A stretch of 64,000 bases of DNA from Lachnospiraceae bacterium (GCA_017412055.1 JAFQOW010000040.1:62001-126000); one strand, 5' to 3'. Counted from the stretch's first letter, positions 1-7,853 are shown. Numbers and translations: made by a program. The notes: generated by a model not told the origin, from the sequence alone.

Positions 1-75
1 GTCCGATACCGCATCACATATTTTATCTGGATGTCCTTCAGTAACTGATTCAGATGTAAATAATCTTTTTTCCAT
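1..75 (-). CDS. metK: S-adenosylmethionine synthetase, N-terminal 25 residues (runs off the window)
   Basis: The first 25 codons of a minus-strand gene are present; the rest lies beyond the left edge. The visible protein starts [18 protein letters not shown], the conserved N-terminus of methionine adenosyltransferase, which makes SAM from ATP and methionine; the [10 protein letters not shown] segment lies in its substrate-binding region. The ATG follows a GAAGGAGA ribosome binding site by a normal distance. The upstream SAM-I riboswitch independently supports the call, since SAM synthetase is a classic target of that riboswitch. Whether the remainder of the gene is intact cannot be seen. Confidence 0.93.
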   Translation of the reverse strand, partial: MEKRLFTSESVTEGHPDKICDAVSD

Positions 76-110
76 TTGTATCTCTCCTTCTTAAATTACT
101 ATATGCGTTT

Positions 111-151
111 TTAATGATATAGGAAGTTCAAAGAACTTTCCTATATCATTA
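111..151. repeat. Palindrome with GATATAGGAAGTTC arms, copy 1
   Basis: A nearly perfect inverted repeat lies in the metK leader, between the riboswitch terminator and the metK ribosome binding site. Its arms read TGATATAGGAAGTTC and GAACTTTCCTATATCA around a very short loop. A second copy with the same arms occurs at 49294-49332. On the metK strand it is followed by A residues rather than U residues, so it does not look like a second intrinsic terminator. Confidence 0.7.
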
Positions 152-180
152 AAAAGTCCCTACACTTTTTGTGAGGGACT
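150..180 (-). terminator. SAM riboswitch expression-platform terminator
   Basis: On the minus strand AGTCCCT pairs with AGGGACT around a short A-rich loop, and the stem is followed by a U run. The hairpin sits between the SAM aptamer and the metK ribosome binding site, as expected for a transcription-terminating S-box: SAM bound to the aptamer should favour this hairpin. Confidence 0.8.
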
Positions 181-200
181 CGACTTCAAGGTATCAAATC

Positions 201-293
201 CTCTTATTGTTCGAATATCGCTCAGGTTGGCACCTTCCTTACGGGGTTGCCGGGCTTCACAGATCCTTGTATCTCCACCACTCTGAATAAGAG
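201..293 (-). promoter_or_regulatory. SAM-I (S-box) riboswitch aptamer upstream of metK
   Basis: Read on the minus strand, the element contains the S-box hallmarks in order: CTTATT closing P1, CAGAGTGGTGGAG, GATCTGTGAAGCCCGGCAACC, GGTGCCAACCTGAG and the returning AATAAGAG strand of P1 (plus-strand 201-208 with 286-293). This is the classic SAM-I aptamer. With the terminator at 150-180 it should switch metK off when SAM is plentiful. Confidence 0.93.
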
Positions 294-321
294 AAATAAT
301 TCATATTTAGTTTATGGTTAC

Positions 322-350
322 ATAATATTATTTTACTTAACCTATGTCAA
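322..350 (-). promoter_or_regulatory. Sigma-A promoter of the metK riboswitch leader
   Basis: TTGACA (345-350) and TATTAT (322-327) are separated by exactly 17 bp on the minus strand, and the -10 box lies about 30 bp before the first base pair of the SAM aptamer. Confidence 0.75.
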
Positions 351-391
351 GTAATTTTTATTATATAACTATTTATCAGACTATTTTATAT

Positions 392-1684
392 TTAGCCCAC
401 TTTAAGCTTAAACTTCTGTATATCCTTATCTGAAGAAGTAAGCTCTATCTGAGCACCAAGCTTCTGAAGCTTCTTTTCAAGCATCTCATATCCACGCTTG
501 ATATAATGAACGCTTTCAATAGTTGTAAAGCCTTTTGCTGCTATACCAGCGATAACTAAGGCTGCACCTGCTCTTAAATCCAGTGCATTTACCTCAGCTC
601 CAGTATATTCCTCAATACCTTCGAATACAGCAATATTACTTTCAACCTTAATATTAGCTCCCATCTTAGCAAGCTCATCTACATACTTAAATCTATTCTC
701 GAATAAGTTCTCTGTAACTGTACTTGTTCCCTTTGCAAGTGCCAAAGCAACTGCCATCTGTGGCTGCATATCTGTAGGGAAACCTGGATATGGCAAAGTT
801 CTTACGTGAGTAGGCTTTATCACTTCATTGCCAATAACTCTTACTGAGTCATCATACTCTTCCACTGTAGCACCTATCTCGTAAAGCTTTGCAGTAATAG
901 CCTCCAAATGCTTTGGAATAACATTCTTCACTAATATATTGCCTCTTGTAATAGCTGCTGCAAGCATAAATGTTCCAGCCTCAATCTGGTCTGGAATAAC
1001 TGAATATTCACTGCCATGAAGCTTCTCAACACCTTTGATACGTATAACATCAGTACCCGCACCCTTGATATTAGCTCCCATACTGTTAAGCATATTAGCA
1101 AGGTCTACTACATGTGGTTCCTTTGCTACGTTTTCCAACACAGTATTACCCTTTGCCAATGCTGCTGCAAGCATAACATTAATAGTTGCTCCAACAGAAA
1201 CAACGTCAAAGAATATATGACTTCCCACTAATTCGTCAGCCTTAGCTATAATCATACCGTGCTCTATCTTTATATCTGCACCAAGTGCCTTAAATCCTTT
1301 TAAATGCTGGTCTATAGGTCTGCTTCCTATATTACATCCACCTGGTAATGGCACCTCTGCCTTTTTAAACTTACCAAGGAATGCACCAAGTAAATAATAC
1401 GAAGCTCTAATCTTCTTGATAAACTCGTTATCAGCCTTTGTAGAAGATATAGTTCCACCGTTAATTTTAACAGAATGACGACTGTCACGATTTACTTTTG
1501 CGCCCACTTCTGCTATAGCATCAATCAACACATTAACATCACTAACATCAGGAAGATTATCAATTGCTACTGTCTCATCCGCCATAACCGCTGCTGCAAG
1601 AATACCCAACGCAGCGTTCTTAGCACCACTGATTTCTACTTCGCCAACCAATGGAGTACCGCCTTTTATAATGTATCTTTCCAT
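392..1684 (-). CDS. murA: UDP-N-acetylglucosamine 1-carboxyvinyltransferase
   Basis: MurA transfers enolpyruvate from PEP to UDP-GlcNAc in the cytoplasm, the first committed step of peptidoglycan synthesis. The protein (about 430 aa, normal length) opens with MERYIIKGGTPLVGEVEISG, with the conserved Lys-Asn pair at 22-23. It has PGGCNIGSRPID with the PEP-binding/catalytic Cys at about 117, the residue alkylated by fosfomycin, so no intrinsic Cys-to-Asp resistance is seen. An upstream in-frame TTG at 1696 is possible, but GAGGTG at 1689-1694 best serves the ATG at 1684 (or 1687). The gene has its own promoter at 1813-1841. Firmicutes often carry two MurA paralogs; which one this is cannot be decided here. 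Confidence 0.95.
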   Translation of the reverse strand: MERYIIKGGTPLVGEVEISGAKNAALGILAAAVMADETVAIDNLPDVSDVNVLIDAIAEVGAKVNRDSRHSVKINGGTISSTKADNEFIKKIRASYYLLGAFLGKFKKAEVPLPGGCNIGSRPIDQHLKGFKALGADIKIEHGMIIAKADELVGSHIFFDVVSVGATINVMLAAALAKGNTVLENVAKEPHVVDLANMLNSMGANIKGAGTDVIRIKGVEKLHGSEYSVIPDQIEAGTFMLAAAITRGNILVKNVIPKHLEAITAKLYEIGATVEEYDDSVRVIGNEVIKPTHVRTLPYPGFPTDMQPQMAVALALAKGTSTVTENLFENRFKYVDELAKMGANIKVESNIAVFEGIEEYTGAEVNALDLRAGAALVIAGIAAKGFTTIESVHYIKRGYEMLEKKLQKLGAQIELTSSDKDIQKFKLKVG

Positions 1685-1796
1685 CATACACCTCAATTTT
1701 TCAATTGTACTATTAATAATATATATATAAACGTTTCGTTTTATGTCAAAAAAATTTTGTCTGGAAGAATTTTCTTCCTACTAATAGGCATAAAAA

Positions 1797-1834
1797 TACC
1801 TATATCATTGCCATTATAATACATTGATATAGGT
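1797..1834 (-). promoter_or_regulatory. Inverted repeat ACCTATATCA/TGATATAGGT overlapping the murA promoter
   Basis: Ten-base arms ACCTATATCA and TGATATAGGT flank the murA -10 box. On the minus strand the second arm is followed by ATTTTT, so the structure could be the aroK terminator, an operator for murA, or both. The TGATATAGG core is shared with the palindromes at 111-151 and 49294-49332, but with the arms in the opposite order. Confidence 0.5.
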
Positions 1835-1841
1835 TTGTAAA
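1813..1841 (-). promoter_or_regulatory. Promoter of murA
   Basis: TTTACA (1836-1841) and a perfect TATAAT (1813-1818) on the minus strand with a 17-bp spacer, about 120 bp upstream of the murA start codon. Confidence 0.72.
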
Positions 1842-1881
1842 CATTTTTTTATATCATATATAATACAATTCTCGCTTTTTT

Positions 1882-2394
1882 CTATTTTTTTATCTTTTCC
1901 AGCAGCTTCAAAATAGTTTCTCTCACACTTCTACATCCACTTTCATCTACGATTACATCTGCATATTTTTCATACAATGGAACTCTCTCTTCATAAAGGT
2001 CCTTTAATGTCTGACCTTCTTTCATAGCCACACCCCTCGCTGCCAAATCTCCCAATCTCTCTGCAATCGTTTCATAATCACTCTTTAGGTAAACTATAGT
2101 TCCTATTTCTTTAAAATGAGCCATGGCATCCTCACCATATATGGCACTTCCACCTGTGGCCACAATGCACTTTTCACAATTTATACTTGCATTTATTTTA
2201 TTTTCCACCTTTATAAAACCATCCAGTCCTTCACTGGATATAATCTCATGCAAAAGCTTACCTTCCTTTTCCTGTATTACCAAATCACAATCTAAAAATC
2301 TATAACCAAGAATTTTTGCCAAAATAACTCCTACACTGCTTTTGCCCACTCCTGGCATTCCTATCAATATTATATTACTAAGCTTATCACTCAT
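1882..2394 (-). CDS. aroK: Shikimate kinase
   Basis: The enzyme phosphorylates shikimate at O3 using ATP, the fifth step of the shikimate pathway to chorismate and aromatic amino acids. The 170-aa product has the typical single-domain length. The Walker A motif GMPGVGKS is at residues 12-19, the DCD substrate-binding segment follows at about 37-39, and VATGGSA is the conserved glycine-rich shikimate-contact loop. The ATG is preceded by ACGGAGAAG. It diverges from pgsA, with the two promoters separated by a 9-5-9 palindrome. No other aro gene is adjacent, so the pathway is not clustered here. Confidence 0.92.
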   Translation of the reverse strand: MSDKLSNIILIGMPGVGKSSVGVILAKILGYRFLDCDLVIQEKEGKLLHEIISSEGLDGFIKVENKINASINCEKCIVATGGSAIYGEDAMAHFKEIGTIVYLKSDYETIAERLGDLAARGVAMKEGQTLKDLYEERVPLYEKYADVIVDESGCRSVRETILKLLEKIKK

Positions 2395-2439
2395 TTTTCT
2401 TCTCCGTATATATATTCAATTTATAATTTATTAACCTTT

Positions 2440-2468
2440 ATATTATTTTATCCGATTATTAATGTCAA
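2440..2468 (-). promoter_or_regulatory. Promoter of aroK
   Basis: TTGACA (2463-2468) and TAATAT (2440-2445) on the minus strand, 17-bp spacer, about 45 bp before the aroK ATG. Confidence 0.7.
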
Positions 2469-2469
2469 G

Positions 2470-2492
2470 ACATATGCACCTAATGCATATGT
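2470..2492. promoter_or_regulatory. 9-5-9 palindrome between the divergent aroK and pgsA promoters
   Basis: ACATATGCA, a five-base spacer CCTAA, then TGCATATGT: a perfect inverted repeat. It starts two bases upstream of the aroK -35 box and lies 32 bp upstream of the pgsA -35 box. It looks like an operator; no regulator can be named. Confidence 0.45.
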
Positions 2493-2524
2493 ACTTTACC
2501 AATGAAAACATAGAATATAAAAAA

Positions 2525-2553
2525 TTGACATTTAGTTTTATTGGTACTATAAT
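2525..2553 (+). promoter_or_regulatory. Promoter of pgsA
   Basis: Perfect TTGACA (2525-2530) and perfect TATAAT (2548-2553) with a 17-bp spacer, 47 bp before the pgsA ATG. Confidence 0.88.
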
Positions 2554-2600
2554 ATATTTTAGTGTTTTGTGCTCAAATGTACAAATAGAAAGGAGCTCTT

Positions 2601-3188
2601 ATGAGAGGAGAACCAAGAAAAGAGGACTTAATTAATATACCTAACGTCCTATGCTATATAAGAATTTTACTTGTTCCCGTTTTCATTATTCTATTTTTAA
2701 AGGAAATGTACTGGCAGTCTGGAATAGTAATTATGGTAGCAACCGCAACAGATGTGGTAGACGGTTGGATAGCTAGACATTTTAATATGATTACTGATTG
2801 GGGCAAATTTATTGACCCCCTTGCAGATAAATTAATGCAGTTTGCTATGCTTATTATGGCAATTTTCAAAAATCCATGGATATCTATCCTAGTTGCGATT
2901 TTTGCTGTAAAAGAAGCTGTTATGTTAGGAGTTGGTTTGTATATATACCACAAGGGCGAAAATCTAAATGGTGCTATGTGGTGTGGCAAGCTTTCCACTG
3001 TAGTATTAGATAGCTGCTTATTTTTAATAATAGTACTTCCTGCCAAATATATAAGAAATGTCAATGTATTTATTCTAATAGGTTTATCAGCAATATTTTT
3101 AATACTTTCATTTATTATATATATGCGTGAATACTTTAAGATGTACAAGGAAATGAAAGCAGACGGCACTATAGCCACTAAGAAGTAA
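2601..3188 (+). CDS. pgsA: CDP-diacylglycerol--glycerol-3-phosphate 3-phosphatidyltransferase
   Basis: This membrane enzyme condenses CDP-diacylglycerol with glycerol 3-phosphate to give phosphatidylglycerophosphate, the precursor of phosphatidylglycerol and cardiolipin. The 195-aa protein shows the complete CDP-alcohol phosphatidyltransferase signature, D-x2-DG-x2-AR-x8-G-x3-D-x3-D, as DVVDGWIAR followed by GKFIDPLAD at about residues 50-75. Several hydrophobic segments follow. Length and signature fit PgsA rather than phosphatidylserine synthase, although family members are hard to separate by motif alone. The ATG follows AGAAAGGAGC. It is monocistronic, with a perfect consensus promoter and a downstream bidirectional hairpin. 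Confidence 0.88.
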   Translation: MRGEPRKEDLINIPNVLCYIRILLVPVFIILFLKEMYWQSGIVIMVATATDVVDGWIARHFNMITDWGKFIDPLADKLMQFAMLIMAIFKNPWISILVAIFAVKEAVMLGVGLYIYHKGENLNGAMWCGKLSTVVLDSCLFLIIVLPAKYIRNVNVFILIGLSAIFLILSFIIYMREYFKMYKEMKADGTIATKK

Positions 3189-3206
3189 TTTTATATATTT
3201 TACATA

Positions 3207-3245
3207 AAAAGAGTAAGTTCAGTTCACAAGACCTACTCTTTTTTC
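3207..3245 (+). terminator. Terminator of pgsA (probably bidirectional)
   Basis: AAAAGAGTA pairs with TACTCTTTT and is followed by a U run. It lies between the convergent ends of pgsA and the flavin-reductase-like gene and has T-rich flanks on both strands. Confidence 0.75.
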
Positions 3246-3272
3246 TTTATCTTTATTTCTATTTAATCTTAT

Positions 3273-3869
3273 CTAAGCTTTTCTTTTATTCTTTGATTGT
3301 TCCTTTGGCTTCTTCCTTATACTATATCCAAAACTGCCTAGCTTCTCACCCATACTGTAATACTCTCCGTGAGAATAAACTATTAACTCTGATTTTGCTA
3401 AGTTAAACTTACCTGTTTCGTCCATATATTTCTCATCTGCATGTACTGCAAGAACCTTTGCTACAAACATATGATGAGAGCCAAGCTCATCTATACGTTC
3501 CACCTTACATTCAATATTCACAGGACTTTCCTTTATCATAGGTACATTAACATGGACTGCATTTTCCTTGGTAAGCTTACATTCTTTAAACTTATCTACA
3601 TCTCTTCCTGACTTCACACCACAGTAGTCTGTCGCAAAGGTAAGCTCCTTGGTAGTGAGATTTATGACAAACTCTCCCGTTTCCTTTATCATATTATAGG
3701 AATGTCTCTCTGGTCTAACAGAGATATACGCCATAGCTGGATTTGTACAAATAGTACCTGTCCATGCAACTGTTATTATATTGTCATTGCCATCCTTATC
3801 TCTACAGGTAACCATAACCGCCGGCAATGGATAAACCATATTTCCTGCTTTCCAAATCTGCTTCGCCAT
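3273..3869 (-). CDS. Flavin reductase-like (flavoredoxin-type) FMN-binding protein
   Basis: The 198-aa protein matches the flavin reductase-like/flavoredoxin fold by eye. It opens PLPAVMVTCRDKDGNDNIIT, continues with WTGTICTNPAMAYISVRPERHSY and FVINL, and ends in a basic tail (KKPKEQSKNKRKA). In this family the TGT/NPP-like segment and the following Arg-rich loop bind FMN. The partner and electron donor are unknown; relatives act in FMN reduction or flavodoxin-like electron transfer. RBS AGAGGAAAAG precedes the ATG. It stands alone between the TcaA-like gene and the convergent pgsA gene. The specific reaction is not inferable. Confidence 0.75.
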   Translation of the reverse strand: MAKQIWKAGNMVYPLPAVMVTCRDKDGNDNIITVAWTGTICTNPAMAYISVRPERHSYNMIKETGEFVINLTTKELTFATDYCGVKSGRDVDKFKECKLTKENAVHVNVPMIKESPVNIECKVERIDELGSHHMFVAKVLAVHADEKYMDETGKFNLAKSELIVYSHGEYYSMGEKLGSFGYSIRKKPKEQSKNKRKA

Positions 3870-3905
3870 ACTGTCTTTTCCTCTGCTTCTTTTTATTAAA
3901 ATAAT

Positions 3906-5060
3906 TTATTCCTTTTCTTCTACTTCTTCCTTTTTGCTGTAATCTATACAATCCATATTTAATTTATTACATACCCAGTTTTCACCGTTAAATATGTATT
4001 CCATAGTAACATTGCTTTTAGCTTCCCCTTCGTACTTTTCTCTCGCACCATTTGCAGCATTTCTAGGACCTCTCGCCTTAAATGTACAATTATAATCTAC
4101 GGACACTGCCACTTTATCAGGATATGTGTAGCTCAATGCAAAGTTTTCAAATCCTGTAATGCTTAATGAATTAAGTGTAGAGCCATCCTCTGGCTGTATA
4201 GCCGAAAGTATCTTATCATATATGGCCTTAAATTCTCCCTTAACGGTATCACTGTTATCTATGTAAGAATCTAAACCTTCAAGCTCTGTTGCCTCAAATA
4301 CATTCTTATACATTAGGGCAACTATATTTTCGCTATAATTCTCAATGCCGTCTATGATACCATCCACAAGTACAAACTGACTTGTATCAACTGCGAACAC
4401 GCTCTTATCTTCATTCCAATTTACTACAATCTCCTGTGGCTCCACCATATTTCTTTCAACAAAAATAGTATGCTCTCCTTTAAACAATCTAGGAATCATA
4501 TATTCCACATTGCCTATTTCACCTATATGACCTATTCTTGAATTATTATTATTAAGCTCTACACCATCAAGATATATTTTAACATCTGCAGGTGCCTGGA
4601 TTGTACATTGATTAATTATTAAATTATCAATATTAAGCTTCCATTCATTGAAAAATACATAATTTTTCTCTGGTAATTTGTCCATTACAAAATCACAGCG
4701 TATCTTATCCCCCAATGAATCCGAGTAGTACATCTCAACCGTTGCACCAGTATCATTCTTTTTTACCGTTCCAAGCTCTAATGTTTCCTCATTAACATAT
4801 CCATACTTTTTTTTGGCAAACTCTTCAAAAAAGAATTCATTAATAAAATCATCATCCTTTAGTTCAGCGTAATTATATAGAGCAACCCAATTGTTATCCT
4901 TATAATAATCATAGGCTTCCATTATATATTTATCTACACCATTAGTCTTATATAACCCAATACCAACACCTACTCCACCTGCAAGCAATAGCAATCCCAA
5001 CGAGCCCATCAGATGGATAATGGATGATTTTCTCTTTGCAAAAAATTCCTTAATCTTCAA
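3906..5060 (-). CDS. Membrane-anchored extracellular protein, TcaA-like
   Basis: The 384-aa protein has a short basic N-terminus, one hydrophobic segment at about 14-37 and a long extracytoplasmic part. The segment around ADVKIYLDGVELN (a PEGA-like beta structure) followed by RLFKGEHTIFVE, and the NTF2-like C-terminal part, recall the repeated domains of TcaA-like envelope proteins; the usual N-terminal zinc ribbon is missing. The start codon is TTG at 5060: GGAG lies eight bases upstream, while the nearby ATG runs straight into a stop. A TTGATA/TATACT promoter with a 16-bp spacer is visible upstream. Role unknown, probably envelope-related. Confidence 0.5.
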   Translation of the reverse strand: MKIKEFFAKRKSSIIHLMGSLGLLLLAGGVGVGIGLYKTNGVDKYIMEAYDYYKDNNWVALYNYAELKDDDFINEFFFEEFAKKKYGYVNEETLELGTVKKNDTGATVEMYYSDSLGDKIRCDFVMDKLPEKNYVFFNEWKLNIDNLIINQCTIQAPADVKIYLDGVELNNNNSRIGHIGEIGNVEYMIPRLFKGEHTIFVERNMVEPQEIVVNWNEDKSVFAVDTSQFVLVDGIIDGIENYSENIVALMYKNVFEATELEGLDSYIDNSDTVKGEFKAIYDKILSAIQPEDGSTLNSLSITGFENFALSYTYPDKVAVSVDYNCTFKARGPRNAANGAREKYEGEAKSNVTMEYIFNGENWVCNKLNMDCIDYSKKEEVEEKE

Positions 5061-5093
5061 TTCATTTACTCCTTACTTGAAACTATGATTATA

Positions 5094-5121
5094 TTCAAAG
5101 TATACTACATTTCAAATCTTT
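5094..5121 (-). promoter_or_regulatory. Promoter of the TcaA-like gene
   Basis: On the minus strand TTGATA and TATACT lie 16 bp apart, about 40 bp upstream of the TTG start at 5060. Confidence 0.55.
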
Positions 5122-5208
5122 ATCAATAGATTTATTCAAGTTCTTGTGTATTGACCTGATTTAATGTATACTTATGTAAGTGAATTTTAACAAAGAAAGG
5201 CAAATAAT

Positions 5209-6015
5209 ATGGATAAGAAATTGGAATTTAATGAAGCGTTAAGTGCGCTTATAGAATATGCAACTGTAAATGGAAATGAAATCACCATAGAGACTGTTCA
5301 TACATACTTTGATGACATTCTTGACAGCGAAGAAAAATTTGATGCTGTATATAAATATCTTTTAGATAATAAGATAAGAATCACTGATTTGGATATGAGC
5401 AAATATACTACAAAATCAGTTGACCACCACAGCGAAAATGCGTCAACTCATGACCACGACCATCATCACGGCGATTCCTCTGAAGAAGAAAAAATGTTCT
5501 TAGAAATGTATATGAAGGAACTAAATGATGTGCCTGTTATATCTCCTGAGGAAAAAGCTATCCTTATAGAAAAGGGCTGTCGTGGCGACAGAGATTCTTT
5601 CTCTCGATTAATCGAAGCATATCTTCCAACTGTTATGGAATATGTTGACCGTTTTATGGGACAAGGAGTAAGAAGAGGTGACCTTATACAGGAAGGTAAT
5701 CTAGGTCTTATTGAAGGTATTATGAATTACGATAACTCCATAGATTTTGATACATTTATTGGCGTATATATAGAGAAGGCCATGAAGGACGCCATCGATG
5801 AGGAGTTAAGTGTAAATCGTATCGCAGCTCATGCCGCCGACAGAGCAAACGCCATAAGTGATGCCACTACAGAATTAGCCGAAAAGCTTGGCAGAGAAGC
5901 TACTATAGAAGAGCTTTGTGAATATATGTCTTTAACAGAGGATGAAATTCGTGATGTTATGAAGATGTCTCTAGATGCTATGACTATCACAACTAATGCA
6001 GAAGACAATAAATAA
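5209..6015 (+). CDS. Sigma-70-family-like protein lacking region 4
   Basis: The 268-aa protein has an N-terminal region 1.1-like helical domain (about 1-65), a His/Asp-rich linker with eight histidines (73-87), then sigma regions 1.2 (MFLEMYMKELNDVPVISPEE, 97-115) and 2, with DLIQEGNLGLIEG at 158-170 matching the core-binding region 2.2. A region 3-like helix (EKLGREATIEELCEYMSLT) follows and the protein ends with no region 4, so the -35-binding helix-turn-helix is absent. Region 2.3/2.4 also lacks the usual Trp residues. It could be a divergent sigma factor, an anti-sigma mimic or a core-binding regulator. TTGTGT-17-TATACT upstream may be its promoter. Confidence 0.7.
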   Translation: MDKKLEFNEALSALIEYATVNGNEITIETVHTYFDDILDSEEKFDAVYKYLLDNKIRITDLDMSKYTTKSVDHHSENASTHDHDHHHGDSSEEEKMFLEMYMKELNDVPVISPEEKAILIEKGCRGDRDSFSRLIEAYLPTVMEYVDRFMGQGVRRGDLIQEGNLGLIEGIMNYDNSIDFDTFIGVYIEKAMKDAIDEELSVNRIAAHAADRANAISDATTELAEKLGREATIEELCEYMSLTEDEIRDVMKMSLDAMTITTNAEDNK

Positions 6016-6030
6016 TGAGATGTAATCACT

Positions 6031-6070
6031 AAAAGACGACAGCGTAGTTAAATCCACACTGTCGTCTTTT
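6031..6070 (+). terminator. Terminator after the sigma-like gene
   Basis: AAAAGACGACAG pairs perfectly with CTGTCGTCTTTT, a 12-bp stem ending in U residues just after the stop codon at 6015. Confidence 0.85.
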
Positions 6071-6125
6071 ATATTTAATCCTTTATATTTTAATTTAGTT
6101 TTTACTTTAGTTATAACATAATAAT

Positions 6126-6827
6126 CTAATATTCACCTATATCTGAATCCTTCTCTCTTAATTCCTGGATTTCACGGTATATATCCTGCATCTTCTTATC
6201 TGTATCACATATGGTATCTGCACATTCTTTTAATTCCACAGATATTCTCTCCGCATCTGGCACGCCTCTTTTGTACTTAACCTGATGCTCCAATGCTGCC
6301 CAAAAATCCATAGCTATGGTTCTTATCTGTACCTCCACTCTCATAGGAAGCTTCTTATCTGATAAGAAAACAGGCACCTGTACTATAAGATGGAGTGAAC
6401 GATATCCGTTTGGCTTTGGCTCCTTGATATAATCCTTAACCTCAAGCACCTCTATATCATCCTGACGCATAAACATATCTGCTACATCATATATATCCTG
6501 TATAAATGAACATATAACTCTGACACCAGCTACATCATTAAGATTTTCCCATACACTTTCTACAGTGAGAGGGTAGCCCTTTCTCGACATTTTATCCATA
6601 ATACTTCTTGGACTCTTAACCCTGGAGCTTACTGTTTCTATAGGATTTCTCTTAGTCTTCATAGCAAGCTCGTCATTTAAAATTTCAAGCTTAGTCTGTA
6701 TCTCCTTAATGGCACATCTATTATACAAGAATAATTCCTGCATTCTTTCTGCCTGCTCAAATAATTCCTCTGGAATCTGAGTTACGGGAGTCTTATCCAT
6801 AAGCTTTCTTTCTACCTTATTACCCAT
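6126..6827 (-). CDS. relQ: Small alarmone synthetase, RelA/SpoT-type GTP pyrophosphokinase domain
   Basis: The protein transfers pyrophosphate from ATP to GTP/GDP to make (p)ppGpp. At 233 aa it holds only the synthetase domain, with no HD hydrolase, TGS or ACT domains, as in RelQ/YjbM-type small alarmone synthetases. The synthetase core is recognisable: GVRVICSFIQDIYDVADM, PNGYRSLHLIV (substrate-binding Arg/Ser/His segment), VEVQIRTIAMDFWAALEHQ with the catalytic Glu and EVQIRT motif. The ATG is preceded by AAAGGATGG. It lies just downstream of the transketolase genes behind a terminator, so it is probably transcribed separately. RelP/RelQ subclass assignment is an inference from length. Confidence 0.85.
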   Translation of the reverse strand: MGNKVERKLMDKTPVTQIPEELFEQAERMQELFLYNRCAIKEIQTKLEILNDELAMKTKRNPIETVSSRVKSPRSIMDKMSRKGYPLTVESVWENLNDVAGVRVICSFIQDIYDVADMFMRQDDIEVLEVKDYIKEPKPNGYRSLHLIVQVPVFLSDKKLPMRVEVQIRTIAMDFWAALEHQVKYKRGVPDAERISVELKECADTICDTDKKMQDIYREIQELREKDSDIGEY

Positions 6828-6844
6828 TTGTATACCATCCTTTC

Positions 6845-6878
6845 AAAAAAACCGAAGCCTCTATAAAAAGCTTCGGTT
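6845..6878 (-). terminator. Terminator of the transketolase operon
   Basis: On the minus strand AACCGAAGC pairs with GCTTCGGTT followed by a run of U residues, located between the end of the transketolase C-subunit gene and the alarmone synthetase start. Confidence 0.85.
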
Positions 6879-6914
6879 CTCCAATTCTACTCTGAATAAT
6901 TATATATACATATT

Positions 6915-7853
6915 CTATACAAAGCTCTTAACCTTGTTATAAATGCTCTTGGCATCTAAACCATACTTCTCGATAAGCTTCAAAGCTGGACCTGACTCAC
7001 CAAATACATCATTAACACCAATCTTCATAACAGGTGTTGGTGCTTTTTCACTTAAGCAGTCACATACAGCGCTTCCAAGTCCACCTATTACAGAATGCTC
7101 TTCAACAGTAACTACCTTGCCTGTTTCTTTTGCAGCAGCTACTACAAGCTCTTCATCCAATGGTTTAATTGTATGTATATTAATAACCTTAGCTGATATG
7201 CCATCTGCTTCAAGCATTTTAGCTGCTTCAAGTGTTTCTGATACGCAAAGACCTGTTGCGATAATTGTCACATCGCTTCCTTCCTTAAGTGTAACACCCT
7301 TTCCAAGCTCAAACTTGTAATCATCATTATCATTGATAACTGGTACTGCAAGACGACCAAATCTTAAATAAACAGGACCATCATGCTCTATAGCTGCCTT
7401 AACTGCTGCTCTTGCTTCCACATCATCTGCTGGATTTATAACTACCATACCTGGGATAGTTCTCATAAGAGCTATATCCTCATTACACTGATGTGTCGCA
7501 CCATCTTCACCTACAGAGATACCTGCATGTGTCGCACCAATCTTAACATTTAAATGTGGATATCCAACAGAATTACGAATCTGCTCGAATGCTCGTCCTG
7601 CTGCAAACATTGCAAATGAACTAGCAAATGGAATCTTGCCTGTAGCTGCAAGTCCTGCTGCAATACCTATCATATTGCTTTCTGCGATACCACAATCTAT
7701 ATGACGCTCAGGATATGCCTTCTGAAAGATTATGGTCTTTGTAGCTTCTGCTAAATCTGCATCTAACACTACGATATTGTCATATTCCTTTGCACATTCC
7801 ACAAGTGCATTACCATAGCTTTCTCTAGTTGCTATCTTTACTACATCTGACAT
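6915..7853 (-). CDS. tktB: Transketolase, C-terminal subunit (pyrimidine-binding and C-terminal domains)
   Basis: This 312-aa protein is the C-terminal half of a split transketolase, which moves two-carbon units between pentose and other sugar phosphates in the non-oxidative pentose phosphate pathway. It shows the pyrimidine-binding domain (VVLDADLAEATKT, then ERHIDCGIAESNMIGIAAGLA with the catalytic Glu for ThDP activation), GATHAGISVGEDGATHQ, and the C-terminal transketolase domain (EEHSVIGGLGSAV). Its start overlaps the N-subunit gene by 13 nt, implying translational coupling and 1:1 assembly. Two-gene transketolases are common in clostridia. Some relatives serve in other ThDP pathways, but the pair is typical of transketolase. 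Confidence 0.9.
   Translation of the reverse strand: MSDVVKIATRESYGNALVECAKEYDNIVVLDADLAEATKTIIFQKAYPERHIDCGIAESNMIGIAAGLAATGKIPFASSFAMFAAGRAFEQIRNSVGYPHLNVKIGATHAGISVGEDGATHQCNEDIALMRTIPGMVVINPADDVEARAAVKAAIEHDGPVYLRFGRLAVPVINDNDDYKFELGKGVTLKEGSDVTIIATGLCVSETLEAAKMLEADGISAKVINIHTIKPLDEELVVAAAKETGKVVTVEEHSVIGGLGSAVCDCLSEKAPTPVMKIGVNDVFGESGPALKLIEKYGLDAKSIYNKVKSFV

Noticed and set aside
2654..3178. 174-codon open frame antisense to pgsA
   Set aside because: Shadow of a membrane-protein gene with a complete signature on the plus strand; no start signal.
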